From: Bacteroidales bacterium
Lineage (GTDB): Bacteria > Bacteroidota > Bacteroidia > Bacteroidales > UBA932
Reading direction: 5' to 3'
Assembly: GCA_017551215.1 (NCBI GenBank)
Contig: JAFZMA010000149.1
Span: 1-32,599 of the forward strand
Length of the DNA stretch: 32,599 nucleotides
Shown here: positions 16,067 to 24,301 of the stretch, piece by piece
Numbering within the stretch: position 1 is the first letter of the stretch
Layout: the number at the start of each line of letters is the position of its first letter
Notes under the pieces: generated by a model
Told to the model about the DNA's origin: nothing
The model's database searches: none
The model's input: the letters and a program-made list of their open reading frames with translations, nothing else
Made by a program: the position numbers and the translations under genes

Positions 16067-17599
16067 TTATTGTCTGCCGTATTCTCTGAGCCTGAAGGCT
16101 TCTTTTACGGTTTCCTTGTCGTCCATGTGGTGTTTTTCCGTTCCGATTATCTGGTAGTCCTCGTGTCCTTTGCCGGCAACCAGGATAACGGAACCCGGTA
16201 TGGCTGTCATCACGGCACTCTGGATTGCCTGTATGCGGTCCGGTATGAACTTGGCTTTCAGCACGGAATCCGCATCCATCCCGGCCTTGATGTTATCTAT
16301 TATGGCCATCGGGTCTTCCGTTCTCGGATTGTCGCTGGTGACAAAAATCCTGTCTGCGTACATGCCTGCAATGGCTCCCATCTTAGGGCGCTTTGTCCTG
16401 TCGCGGTCTCCGCCACAACCGAACACGCATATAAGATCTCCTTTAGGTTTCAGCGCTTTAAGGGTCTTGAGCACGTTCTCAAGGGCGTCTGGAGTGTGGG
16501 CATAGTCCACCGCGGCAATTATGTCGTCGTCTCCGCGGAAGTATTCCAGTCTTCCGCTTACGCTTCGAAGGGTACTCATGATTTTAACAACCTCGTCATG
16601 AGGAGCGCCCAGAAGAATAGCCGAGCCGTAAATGGCTGTCAGGTTCTCCGCATTGTATTCCCCTATGAAGTTGCACCATACTTCTGTTCCATTGATATTC
16701 AGCTGCATGCCGTCTATACTCTGCTCGATTATCCTGGTCTTGAAATCCGCCACGTTGCGGGTGGAGTAGGTGTGAACCTGGGCTCTGCAATTCTGCACCA
16801 TAAACTCTCCGTTGCGGTCGTCTATGTTGGTAAGGGCAAAGGCATCGGCGGAAAGGGAATCAAAGAACTTCTTCTTGCAGTTGCGGTAATTCTCAAAAGT
16901 CTTGTGGTAGTCCAGATGGTCGTGAGTCAGGTTGGTGAATATGCCGCCGGTAAACTTGATTCCCGTAATCCTCTCCTGGTCAATGGCATGGGAGCTCACC
17001 TCCATGAAGCAATACTTGCAGCCTTCCGTAACCATCTGGTCCAGAAGCTTGTTCAGCTCAAGCGGCCCGGGAGTCGTGTTTATTGTAGGATACTTTGTCT
17101 CTCCCACGTAGTTGGCTATGGTGCTCAGCAGTCCGCACTTGTGTCCAAGGGCTGTGAATGTGTTATAGAGCAAGGTGGCTATAGAGGTCTTTCCGTTGGT
17201 TCCGGTTACGCCTATGAGCTTGAGCTTGGAGGAAGGGTTGCCAAAGTTGTTCACGGCGATCTTGGCTTCTGCCTCGCGGCTGCTCTTTACAATAACATAG
17301 ACTACGAGATCACGGTCTCCTCTTCTGATAGGGGCTTCCTCGTCTTCCGGAATGTTCTCGCATACAATGTACTGGGCTCCTCTCTCTATTGCATCGCGGA
17401 TGAATTTCCCGCCGTCTGCGGCGGCACCCTTGACAGCAATGAAGAGACTTCCCCTGGAACATTTGCGGGAGTCTGCCGTTATGCTTTTTACATCGTTGCT
17501 GCTGACAACGCTGAACATTGCGGTGTCCGGGGAGATTTCCTCTCTTCCCTGGAATTCCCTAATGATTCTTATGCCCTTCAGTAATTGACCTAATCTCAT
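16067..17599 (-). CDS. murE: UDP-MurNAc-tripeptide ligase MurE, DAP type
   Basis: A 510-residue Mur ligase that adds the third amino acid to UDP-MurNAc-L-Ala-D-Glu. The three domains are visible: the N-terminal UDP-binding domain with TADSRKCSRGSLFIAVKG at 41-58, the ATP loop GVTGTNGKTS at 130-139, NLTHDHLDYH near 223-232, and the C-terminal domain with GCGGDRDRTKRPKMG near 394-408. The specificity motif is DNPR at 423-426, which marks enzymes using meso-diaminopimelate rather than lysine, so the peptidoglycan is predicted to be DAP-type. It sits 16 nt after ftsI and 16 nt before mraY. Confidence 0.97.
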   Translation of the reverse strand: MRLGQLLKGIRIIREFQGREEISPDTAMFSVVSSNDVKSITADSRKCSRGSLFIAVKGAAADGGKFIRDAIERGAQYIVCENIPEDEEAPIRRGDRDLVVYVIVKSSREAEAKIAVNNFGNPSSKLKLIGVTGTNGKTSIATLLYNTFTALGHKCGLLSTIANYVGETKYPTINTTPGPLELNKLLDQMVTEGCKYCFMEVSSHAIDQERITGIKFTGGIFTNLTHDHLDYHKTFENYRNCKKKFFDSLSADAFALTNIDDRNGEFMVQNCRAQVHTYSTRNVADFKTRIIEQSIDGMQLNINGTEVWCNFIGEYNAENLTAIYGSAILLGAPHDEVVKIMSTLRSVSGRLEYFRGDDDIIAAVDYAHTPDALENVLKTLKALKPKGDLICVFGCGGDRDRTKRPKMGAIAGMYADRIFVTSDNPRTEDPMAIIDNIKAGMDADSVLKAKFIPDRIQAIQSAVMTAIPGSVILVAGKGHEDYQIIGTEKHHMDDKETVKEAFRLREYGRQ

Positions 17600-17615
17600 C
17601 GTTTTATACTGTGTT

Positions 17616-19742
17616 TTATTTGCCCAATGTCAGTTTTACAGTCTGTCCTTTTTCCACTGCGGAACCTGGGGCCGGACTCTGTTCCAGTACCCGTCCGTGG
17701 CCGCTGAATTCCACTTTGTATCCCTGGTTCTCAAGGATGAACAGCGCATCCTTCAGCCCCATTCCCTTTACGCTTGCCAATGAATCCTTGTCCATTGCAA
17801 TTCCCTGTGCCATAACGGCGTTGGAGTCTGAGGAGAACGTTACCCATCTGTTGTCCGAGATTGCGGAGGCTATCTCTCGGCTGTTTGTCGACGGTATATC
17901 CTTAAGTACGGTCTTGCTCGGGGCTCCCATTCCGGCTGCTATGCTCGGATTGCTCTTTCTGCTATTTTTCTGGCTGCCGTCAAGCTTCTCGTTCCAGCGC
18001 GGGGTGTTGGCGTAGATGAACCTGGCTATCCTGAGGAAAGGAGGTCCGGCCAGAGTTGCTCCGTAGAAGTTGCCGGCTGTCTTTCCGGAGTAGAGTACAA
18101 CTATTACAGTGTACTCCGGGTTCTCGCTCGGGAAGAACCCGCAGAAGGTTGCCTGATATCTTCTCAGTCCGCCTTTCTCGTAACCGCCTCCTTCAAAGGC
18201 GATTCTGGCAGTTCCGGTCTTTCCGCTTATGTGGAAAGGCTCCTTGTTCATCATCTTGCCGGTTCCATCGGTGACAACAGCCCTGAGAGCCTCCCTTGCC
18301 AGCTCGGCGGTTTTCTTGCTGCAGATGGAGCCGCTTATTTCCTGAGGCTTGAACCTCTTGATTACCTTGCCGTCTTTCTCGTAACCTTCTATGAAGTAAG
18401 GCTTCATCATTCTTCCGTCGTTAGCTATGGCGTTGTAGAAGGTGAGGGTGTGGAGCGGGGTTATCAGAAGTCCGTAGCCGAATCCCATGGATGCAAGCAA
18501 TCCCGGTCCCCAGATAGGGTCGTCCGGAGAATGGATTACGGCGTTGCCTTCTCCCTGAATGTCCAGCCTGAATTTCTCTCCCAGCTTCATGTTCTGGATT
18601 CTGTTCACAAACTCCTTAGGGTTCTTCTCGTAGTTGCGGGTTGCAATCTTTGCAAAGCATACGTTGGAGGAGTGGGCAAAGGCGCCTTTAAGCGTCTGTA
18701 CTCCAACGGCGTGGCTGTCCGTAACCTTCTGGCCCATGTAGGTCCATGTTCCGCCTCCTCCGTCTACGATGGATTCCAGAGTCTCTTTTCCGTCTTCCAG
18801 AACGGCTACCAGGGTTACGAGCTTGAGCACGGAGCCCGGCTCTGTGGCCTGTCCTACGGCGTAGTTCAGAGACTCGTCAAATCCGCCCTTACCGTCGTTC
18901 TTGAGGTTGGCTATGGCGCGGATGGCTCCGGTACGCCTTTCCATTACCACAGCCGTTGCTCCCTCTACGTTGTAGCCTTTGCCAAGCTGCTCTTTAAGAG
19001 CGTCTTCCACGGCTTCCTGCAGGTCTATGTCCAGCGTGGTGCGTATGCTGTATCCGTCTTCCGGAGCAACGTTCTGTTCGGAATTGATTGGTACCCATTC
19101 GCCTCCGGTCAGCCTCTGGTAAGTCTGCTTTCCGGGCCTTCCCTTCAGGTAATAGTCCCAACTGCCCTCTATGCCTACGCCAACTCCCAGAGTGTTTATG
19201 AATCCTATGGTTCTGTATGCCGTACGCCCGTAAGGATTCTTGCGGCGGTATTCCTCTTCCACTATGATTCCGCCATTGTTGCCACCCTTGGAAAACAGAG
19301 GGAATTCCTTTACCCGGGCAAGTTCCGAGTAGTCCAGCAGACGGTTGTTTATCTTCAGGTACCTCTTTCCCTTTTCCCGTCCGTCCGTTATGTATTTCTT
19401 GTACTGGAGTGCAGTCCTGTCTTTATAGAAATCCTCCAGGGCCTTGCTTAAACCGTCTATGTACTTGTCGAACGTGTCTTTCTCGCTTACGGTGCAGTCC
19501 ATGTAGATTTTGTAGTAAGGCACGCTGCTGGCCAGAAGCCTTCCGTCCTTGGCCAGGATGTCTCCCCTTATAGGTTCAGTCTCTTTGGTTCTGTAGGCTA
19601 TCTGGTCTCCGGACTTTATGTCTTTCTTGAAGAACTGGACTATGATGATTCTGATGACGACGACAGCGGCTATCAGCATGATAATCTGATAGACTCTGGA
19701 CGAGCGCTTGAATATGAGCTTATATTTTTCTGTCGTTTCCAT
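17616..19742 (-). CDS. ftsI: Septal penicillin-binding protein FtsI with C-terminal PASTA domain
   Basis: A class B transpeptidase of 708 residues that cross-links septal peptidoglycan with FtsW. One transmembrane segment at about 19-37 is followed by the dimerisation domain and the transpeptidase. Catalytic motifs are SVLK at 304-307, SSN at 358-360 and KTG at 508-510. The C-terminal part (about 645-708) is a PASTA domain ending in the pattern SPAPGSAVEKGQTVKLTLG, as in SpoVD and PBP2x. The start at 19742 has the best Shine-Dalgarno sequence in the run, AAAGGAGGGA at 19756-19747, six nt upstream, placed over the ftsL stop; an upstream in-frame ATG at 19778 would overlap ftsL by 23 nt. It is 13 nt after ftsL. 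Confidence 0.96.
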   Translation of the reverse strand: METTEKYKLIFKRSSRVYQIIMLIAAVVVIRIIIVQFFKKDIKSGDQIAYRTKETEPIRGDILAKDGRLLASSVPYYKIYMDCTVSEKDTFDKYIDGLSKALEDFYKDRTALQYKKYITDGREKGKRYLKINNRLLDYSELARVKEFPLFSKGGNNGGIIVEEEYRRKNPYGRTAYRTIGFINTLGVGVGIEGSWDYYLKGRPGKQTYQRLTGGEWVPINSEQNVAPEDGYSIRTTLDIDLQEAVEDALKEQLGKGYNVEGATAVVMERRTGAIRAIANLKNDGKGGFDESLNYAVGQATEPGSVLKLVTLVAVLEDGKETLESIVDGGGGTWTYMGQKVTDSHAVGVQTLKGAFAHSSNVCFAKIATRNYEKNPKEFVNRIQNMKLGEKFRLDIQGEGNAVIHSPDDPIWGPGLLASMGFGYGLLITPLHTLTFYNAIANDGRMMKPYFIEGYEKDGKVIKRFKPQEISGSICSKKTAELAREALRAVVTDGTGKMMNKEPFHISGKTGTARIAFEGGGYEKGGLRRYQATFCGFFPSENPEYTVIVVLYSGKTAGNFYGATLAGPPFLRIARFIYANTPRWNEKLDGSQKNSRKSNPSIAAGMGAPSKTVLKDIPSTNSREIASAISDNRWVTFSSDSNAVMAQGIAMDKDSLASVKGMGLKDALFILENQGYKVEFSGHGRVLEQSPAPGSAVEKGQTVKLTLGK

Positions 19743-19755
19743 ACCGTCCCTCCTT

Positions 19756-20100
19756 TCAGAACCCTTCGTTAGAACCATATTCCTTTACCCTGAATGCCGG
19801 CTCGGTAGGATCCTTGAGCGTGGAACCGCTTTGCTGCAGGCGGAGTTTTATCTCGCTGCGGCTGCTCTGAGCCTGGAGCTTGGCTTCCTTGCTTGTGTAA
19901 TCCGCTTTCAGGTTCTTCAGCTCCCGCTGGTTGCGGCTGCTGGCTTTCTGTGTGTTGATTACGGCAAGGTTCAGTGTTATGTACAGGAAAATGAGCAAAA
20001 AGATGTAGAGGATGAAGCCCCACTGCCCGGCGAGCTGCCTGCGGGTGAGGAACTGTCCTCCCAAAAGGTCGTTCTTTATGTCGAACCGTCTTTTTGCCAT
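19756..20100 (-). CDS. ftsL: FtsL-like division protein
   Basis: A 114-residue bitopic protein in the position of ftsL, between rsmH and ftsI. It has a basic cytoplasmic N-terminus with a conserved-looking LTRRQLAGQWGF segment, one transmembrane helix at about residues 28-48, then a predicted coiled coil (about 50-90) with QRELKNLKADYTSKEAKLQAQ. The C-terminus ends in VKEYGSNEGF. The coiled coil and topology fit FtsL, which binds FtsQ and activates FtsI/FtsW. Sequence similarity to E. coli FtsL is slight, as expected for this fast-evolving family; the call rests on topology and context. It begins 2 nt after rsmH. Confidence 0.85.
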   Translation of the reverse strand: MAKRRFDIKNDLLGGQFLTRRQLAGQWGFILYIFLLIFLYITLNLAVINTQKASSRNQRELKNLKADYTSKEAKLQAQSSRSEIKLRLQQSGSTLKDPTEPAFRVKEYGSNEGF

Positions 20101-20102
20101 CT

Positions 20103-20975
20103 TCAGTTTCTTGTCCTTTGTGCGCAGCGCAGTTTGGCGCTACGGCTTCTGCCGTTGTCCTCAATCTCCTCTTCAGAAGGGAGAATCGGTTTGCGGGTGA
20201 GAATTTCAAAGGTTCCGTCCGCCTTTCCGTTCCGGAAAAAGTTCTTGACTATCCTGTCTTCCAGGGAGTGATAGGTTATCACGCTTAGCCTTCCTCCGTC
20301 TGCCAGGACTTGGGTGCAGCCCTCCAGCAGGTCTTCCAGAGCCCTCATCTCCCCGTTTACCTCAATTCTAAGTGCCTGAAACACTTTGCCGAGGAACTTT
20401 CTTTCTGTCTGGGAGCTGAAGAATCTTTGCAGGGCGTCTCTGAGGTCCTGGGTGGTAGATATCTTCTGTTTTGCCCTTGCGGAAACTATCGCTGAGGCAA
20501 CTTTTTGTGAGGCGTCCACTTCTCCATAGTCTCTCAGCACTTTTGCCAGAGCCTCTGCGGTGTAGGTGTTCACCACTTCTGCCGCGTTAAGTGAGGCAAG
20601 CTGGTTCATCCTCATATCTAACGGTGAATCAAACCTGTAGGAGAAGCCTCTTTCCGCAGTGTCGAACTGATGGGAAGAGACCCCAAGGTCTGCAATCACC
20701 CCGTCTACCGCCCCCACGCCAAGATATCTGATATAGTTTTCCAGAAACCGGAAATTGCTCCGTATCTTTGTAATCCTCTTGTCTTCAGTAGCATTTGCAA
20801 GCGCATCCTCGTCCTGGTCAAAGACTATCAGCCGCCCCTTCTCTCCAAGTCTTGCCAGTATTTCCCTGCTGTGTCCTCCCCCTCCGAAAGTGACGTCAAC
20901 AAAGACACCATCCCTTTTCCCCTCTATGCCCAAGGCATCTACGCTCTCGGTCAGCAGTACGCTTTTGTGGTACAT
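20103..20975 (-). CDS. rsmH: 16S rRNA (cytosine1402-N4)-methyltransferase
   Basis: RsmH (MraW), 290 residues, a SAM-dependent methyltransferase that modifies C1402 of 16S rRNA. The SAM-binding loop is FVDVTFGGGGHSREIL near residues 25-40. Further family motifs are VDGVIADLGVSSHQFD, RGFSYRFDSPLDMRM and VITYHSLEDRIVKNFF near the C-terminus. The length is slightly shorter than the usual 300-310. It starts 4 nt after the mraZ stop, the standard arrangement at the head of dcw clusters. Confidence 0.97.
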   Translation of the reverse strand: MYHKSVLLTESVDALGIEGKRDGVFVDVTFGGGGHSREILARLGEKGRLIVFDQDEDALANATEDKRITKIRSNFRFLENYIRYLGVGAVDGVIADLGVSSHQFDTAERGFSYRFDSPLDMRMNQLASLNAAEVVNTYTAEALAKVLRDYGEVDASQKVASAIVSARAKQKISTTQDLRDALQRFFSSQTERKFLGKVFQALRIEVNGEMRALEDLLEGCTQVLADGGRLSVITYHSLEDRIVKNFFRNGKADGTFEILTRKPILPSEEEIEDNGRSRSAKLRCAQRTRN

Positions 20976-20979
20976 AAGT

Positions 20980-21435
20980 TTATCCCAGGAGTTTCTCTGT
21001 CAGTGATGTGAAGTCCTCGTCGCTCATCCTGCCCACGCCAAAGTTCTCCTTTGCCCAAATCTCAATCTTGAAATCATTGCCTGAGAATACGATTTCCTTG
21101 TCCACGCCAATCTTGGCCAGCAGGTTCTTCGGGATGATAATCCTTCCAACCTTCTGATCCAGAGTCACCAGCGCACGATCCATCATGTATTCGCGGTACC
21201 ATGCTGCGTCTTCTCTCCTGAAGAGGTTCAGACGGCTGCGGACCTGCTCGCTCTCCTGGTCCCACTGCTCGTAAGTGAACATATCCAGGCAGTTGGCAAA
21301 CAGGTTCTTCTTGATCACGAAGGAAATCTCTCCGCTCTCGGAGTGCTTTCCGACGAGATTCTTGAAGGCTGCAGGAACTACCGCTCTGCCCTTATCGTCC
21401 AGTTTAGCAACGTATTCTCCTATGAATTTTACCAT
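20980..21435 (-). CDS. mraZ: Transcriptional regulator MraZ
   Basis: The first gene of the dcw run, 151 residues, with two SpoVT/AbrB-like half-domains: FIGEYVAKLDDKGRAVVPAAF at the start, and the second half around DQKVGRIIIPKNLLAKIG. MraZ proteins form rings that bind repeated boxes in their own promoter and regulate the operon. That fits the array of about 10-bp repeats found at 21484-21525. The start at 21435 leaves about 30 nt of leader after the predicted transcription start. Confidence 0.96.
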   Translation of the reverse strand: MVKFIGEYVAKLDDKGRAVVPAAFKNLVGKHSESGEISFVIKKNLFANCLDMFTYEQWDQESEQVRSRLNLFRREDAAWYREYMMDRALVTLDQKVGRIIIPKNLLAKIGVDKEIVFSGNDFKIEIWAKENFGVGRMSDEDFTSLTEKLLG

Positions 21436-21470
21436 TGTCTCTACTTTTTGGGGACTTCTGTACCCGATTG

Positions 21471-21478
21471 CAAAAGTA
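21471..21478 (-). promoter_or_regulatory. mraZ (dcw operon) -7 box
   Basis: Read on the minus strand this is TACTTTTG, a perfect TAnnTTTG element. Transcription would begin near 21466. No clear TTTG -33 box is seen; that region is occupied by the repeats described in the next entry, so activator or repressor binding there would bear directly on this promoter. Confidence 0.65.
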
Positions 21479-21483
21479 AGAAT

Positions 21484-21525
21484 TCTTTCCCACTTTCTCC
21501 CACTTTATTCCACTTTTCTCCCAAA
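21484..21525 (-). promoter_or_regulatory. Array of MraZ-type boxes upstream of mraZ
   Basis: On the minus strand four repeats follow each other at 10-11 bp spacing: TTTGGGAGAAA, AGTGGAATAA, AGTGGGAGAA and AGTGGGAAAG. Three of them contain the core AAAGTGG, close to the AAAGTG-type boxes reported for mollicute MraZ, and all share the TGGG/TGGA core reported for E. coli MraZ sites. One-turn periodicity fits a ring-shaped oligomer binding one DNA face. The array abuts the -7 box, predicting autoregulation. Confidence 0.75.
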
Positions 21526-21536
21526 AAGTTATCAAC

Positions 21537-21569
21537 AAAAAAAGCCCCGTCTCTGTTCATAAGACGGGG
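21537..21569 (-). terminator. Intrinsic terminator of the dnaX-lptB operon
   Basis: On the minus strand AGACGGGG... would be read as a perfect 8-bp stem, CCCCGTCT (21545-21552) with AGACGGGG (21562-21569), and a 9-nt loop, followed on the minus strand by a run of seven or more T. It lies about 70 nt after the lptB stop and just before the mraZ boxes, so it insulates the dcw operon from dnaX-lptB. Confidence 0.9.
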
Positions 21570-21640
21570 TGTAGGGTTAAAACGCTATCTCAGCGATGGT
21601 TTAGGTGCGCAAGAAGGACTGCGGAATGCGCTCCAAATGG

Positions 21641-22393
21641 CTATTCCTCCTCCCTTACGCTGAGCTTGGCTTTACGCAAATCGAAGTTGCTTCCGAGGTA
21701 CTTCTTTCTGGCGTCCGGATTGGATGCAAGTTCCTCCGGAGTGCCGCTGTAGAGGATTCTTCCCTCAAACAGCAGATAGGCTCTGTCCGTTATGGCCAGG
21801 GTTTCGTGCACGTTATGGTCCGTGATGATGATGCCGATGTTCTTCTTCTTGAGCTTGGCGATGATGTGCTGGATATCCTCCACGGCTATAGGGTCTACAC
21901 CGGCAAACGGCTCGTCCAGCAGGATGAACTTAGGGTTGATGGCCAGGGCGCGGGCAATCTCGCATCTTCTTCTTTCTCCACCGGAGAGCTGGATTCCGTA
22001 GCTCTTCCTCACTTTCTGGAGAGTGAACTCCTCTATGAGCATTTCCAGACGGTCCTTGCGTTCGGAGGCAGGGATATCGCTGAGCTCCATAACGGCGTTG
22101 ATATTGTCCTCCACGCTGAGCTTGCGGAACACGGAGGCTTCCTGTGCCAGATATCCCAGGCCTTTCTGGGCTCTGCGATACATAGGCAGGTCTGTAATTT
22201 CCTCCTCGTCCAGGAAGATTTTTCCGCCGTTTGGCTTTACAAGTCCTGTGACCATGTAGAAACTGGTGGTCTTGCCGGCTCCGTTAGGCCCCAGCAATCC
22301 TACAATCTCTCCCTGTTCCACATCGTACGAAACGTGGTTTACAACGGTTCTCGGACCGTATTTCTTTATGAGGTTTTCGCAACGTAAACGCAT
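21641..22393 (-). CDS. lptB: LPS export ABC transporter ATPase LptB
   Basis: A 250-residue ABC ATPase matching LptB, which powers lipopolysaccharide extraction from the inner membrane together with LptF/G/C. The Walker A motif is GPNGAGKT at 35-42, the signature LSGGE at 136-140, and Walker B ILLDE at 157-161 with [14 protein letters not shown], a phrase typical of LptB. The switch His is in [11 protein letters not shown]. No membrane partner is encoded nearby, which is normal for this gene in Bacteroidetes. It begins 1 nt after the dnaX stop, so the two are translated from one mRNA. Confidence 0.93.
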   Translation of the reverse strand: MRLRCENLIKKYGPRTVVNHVSYDVEQGEIVGLLGPNGAGKTTSFYMVTGLVKPNGGKIFLDEEEITDLPMYRRAQKGLGYLAQEASVFRKLSVEDNINAVMELSDIPASERKDRLEMLIEEFTLQKVRKSYGIQLSGGERRRCEIARALAINPKFILLDEPFAGVDPIAVEDIQHIIAKLKKKNIGIIITDHNVHETLAITDRAYLLFEGRILYSGTPEELASNPDARKKYLGSNFDLRKAKLSVREEE

Positions 22394-22394
22394 A

Positions 22395-24221
22395 TCACTT
22401 GAGTTCTGCGCCCATATCTTTCTTCAGCTGGGCAAATTCCGGGTTGTTTTCTGTGAGGTATCTGTCCTTGTCCTGAGGCATGTACATCTTTTTCACTATG
22501 TCCTCTCTGCTTTTTATCTTGACAGCCAGTTTCACGCTTTCATTCTCCAGAGCTTTCCGCAAGAAGTTTGCCATCTGGGCTCCAGTCTGCTGCTCAATCC
22601 AGGATTTCTGGCTAGAATTGCTCACTGCAAAGGCCACGGTGCTTGAGTTCTCTTCCAGAAGCGGACGTGCTTCCTTGAGCATGGCGATGAAGCGCACAAG
22701 CTTAGGGCTCTTTTGTTCGTACATGGCAACCATCTTGTTCCATGCGGCATCCACAGCTTCCTGTGTTACAGGCTTTCCGGTAGACGGCCCCATGAAATCC
22801 AGCGGCTTTTTCTCAGCCTCTTCCTCTTTCTTCTGGTTCATCAGTCCGCTGATGCTGAGGCCCGCTGCAAAAGCCGGTGCAGGTGCAGGCTGAGGCTCTG
22901 GCTTTGGCTCAGCGATAGGCTCTGGTTGAGGCTCTGGTTGAGGTTCTTGCTTTTCCTCAGCGACAGGCTCAGTCGGTTTAACCGGTTCTGGTTGTGGCGC
23001 TTGTTCTTGCTTGATTACAGGTTGCGGCTGAGGAGCTGGTGCAGGTTGCGGTGCCGGTGCTGGCGCTGGTTGCGGTTTGGCAACAGGCGGTGCCACAGGC
23101 CTTACTGGTTCCGGCTTGGCGGCTGTCTGTTCTATCAGCTGGCTAATGCGCACAAGCATGAACTCCACCAGCAGGCGCTGGTTGTTGCTGCGGGCATAGT
23201 CTGTCTCGCACTTCTCCGTGGAAGCCAGGGCTTTGAACAGGAACCTGAGAGGGCATCTCTGGCTCTGTTCCCTGTACTTGACCTCCAGTTCCGGAGAAAC
23301 TTCCAGCAGTTTGGCAGAAGCAGTCTCCTTGCAAATCAGCAGGTTGCGCAGATGGTTTCCGAGCCCTCCAACAAAGTACAGGGCATTGAATCCCTTTGCA
23401 AGAACCTCGTCAAAGAGCACCAGGGAATCGGCGAACCTCCCTTCCAGAGAATTATCGATGAGCTTGAAATAATAATCGTAATCAAGAACGTTCAGGTTCT
23501 TTATGACAGAGGCGTAATCCACTGAGTTTCCGCAATATGCCACAACCTGATCAAACAGCGTGAGGGCGTCTCTCATGGCTCCGTCCGCTTTCTCCGCAAT
23601 GACGTGGAGGCTTCCCTCATCAATCTGAATCTGTTCCTTCTGGGCTATCATCTTCAGGTTCTTGACAATATCCGGTATGGAAATGCGGTTAAAGTCATAA
23701 ACCTGGCATCGGCTGAGGATGGTAGGGATTATCTTGTGCTTTTCCGTAGTTGCCAGAATGAAGATGGCATGTGCAGGTGGCTCCTCCAGAGTCTTGAGGA
23801 ACGCGTTGAAAGCACTGGTGGAGAGCATGTGAACCTCATCTATGATGTAGACGCTGTACTTTCCGATCTGTGGCGGAATCATCACTTTTTCCGTAAGGGC
23901 GCGGATATCGTCCACAGAATTGTTGGACGCCGCATCCAGCTCGTGGATGCAGTAAGAGCGACCCTCCTCAAAGGATTTGCAGCTCTCGCACTCTCCGCAA
24001 GGCTCCATATCCTCCCCCGGATTCATGCAGTTGATAATCTTGGCAAAGATTCTGGCTGTGGTGGTTTTACCTACGCCCCTTGGGCCGCAGAAAAGATATG
24101 CGTGTGCCAACTGTCCTCTCTTGATGGAATTCTTGAGAGTGGTGGCTATGCTGTCCTGACCGATAAGAGTCCCGAATGTTGCGGGACGGTATTTTCGTGC
24201 CGATACAATGAATTTTTCCAT
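22395..24221 (-). CDS. dnaX: DNA polymerase III subunit gamma/tau
   Basis: The clamp-loader ATPase DnaX, 608 residues. It has Walker A GPRGVGKT at 46-53, a zinc-binding set Cys65, Cys75, Cys78 and Cys81, DEVH at 128-131 and the sensor SRC near 170, then the lid and collar domains to about residue 365. A low-complexity Pro/Gln/Glu/Ala linker of about 80 residues follows (repeats of PEPQP and PAPAP), then a C-terminal tau-like domain. I chose the ATG at 24221 because the family starts with a sequence like [10 protein letters not shown]; longer in-frame starts would include the promoter. A perfect TAnnTTTG box is only 5 nt upstream, so the mRNA may be leaderless. The Pro-rich linker contains two copies of the TCGCTGAG octamer. 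Confidence 0.95.
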   Translation of the reverse strand: MEKFIVSARKYRPATFGTLIGQDSIATTLKNSIKRGQLAHAYLFCGPRGVGKTTTARIFAKIINCMNPGEDMEPCGECESCKSFEEGRSYCIHELDAASNNSVDDIRALTEKVMIPPQIGKYSVYIIDEVHMLSTSAFNAFLKTLEEPPAHAIFILATTEKHKIIPTILSRCQVYDFNRISIPDIVKNLKMIAQKEQIQIDEGSLHVIAEKADGAMRDALTLFDQVVAYCGNSVDYASVIKNLNVLDYDYYFKLIDNSLEGRFADSLVLFDEVLAKGFNALYFVGGLGNHLRNLLICKETASAKLLEVSPELEVKYREQSQRCPLRFLFKALASTEKCETDYARSNNQRLLVEFMLVRISQLIEQTAAKPEPVRPVAPPVAKPQPAPAPAPQPAPAPQPQPVIKQEQAPQPEPVKPTEPVAEEKQEPQPEPQPEPIAEPKPEPQPAPAPAFAAGLSISGLMNQKKEEEAEKKPLDFMGPSTGKPVTQEAVDAAWNKMVAMYEQKSPKLVRFIAMLKEARPLLEENSSTVAFAVSNSSQKSWIEQQTGAQMANFLRKALENESVKLAVKIKSREDIVKKMYMPQDKDRYLTENNPEFAQLKKDMGAELK

Positions 24222-24226
24222 AGCCA

Positions 24227-24234
24227 CAAATTTA
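24227..24234 (-). promoter_or_regulatory. dnaX -7 box, implying a leaderless or very short leader
   Basis: On the minus strand this reads TAAATTTG, a perfect TAnnTTTG match. It ends 5 nt before the dnaX ATG at 24221, so the predicted transcription start is at or next to the start codon. No -33 TTTG is evident. It is back to back with the plus-strand box at 24257-24264. Confidence 0.5.
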
Positions 24235-24256
24235 ACAAAAAACGGATAATTATTTC

Positions 24257-24264
24257 TATTTTTG
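24257..24264 (+). promoter_or_regulatory. -7 box for the M16 peptidase gene
   Basis: TATTTTTG matches TAnnTTTG. The predicted start of transcription near 24269 leaves a leader of about 33 nt to the ATG at 24302, like other genes here. The -33 region is not obvious. The element is divergent from the dnaX promoter, separated by about 22 nt. Confidence 0.5.
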
Positions 24265-24301
24265 CGCTCCATAAAAAGAAGTATTATCATATACCCCTCA
24301 A

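Noticed and set aside
16070..17584. A 504-codon open frame on the plus strand, antisense to murE
   Set aside because: It covers murE almost exactly, has no recognisable domain, and murE has every Mur-ligase motif. Long antisense frames are a by-product of codon bias.
18231..19451. A 406-codon plus-strand frame opposite ftsI
   Set aside because: It shows no known motif or promoter, and ftsI is certain on the other strand.
22860..23130. Tandem repeat with possible CRISPR or minisatellite character in dnaX
   Set aside because: It encodes the Pro/Gln/Glu-rich linker of DnaX. The units are unequal and in frame, as in other low-complexity linkers.
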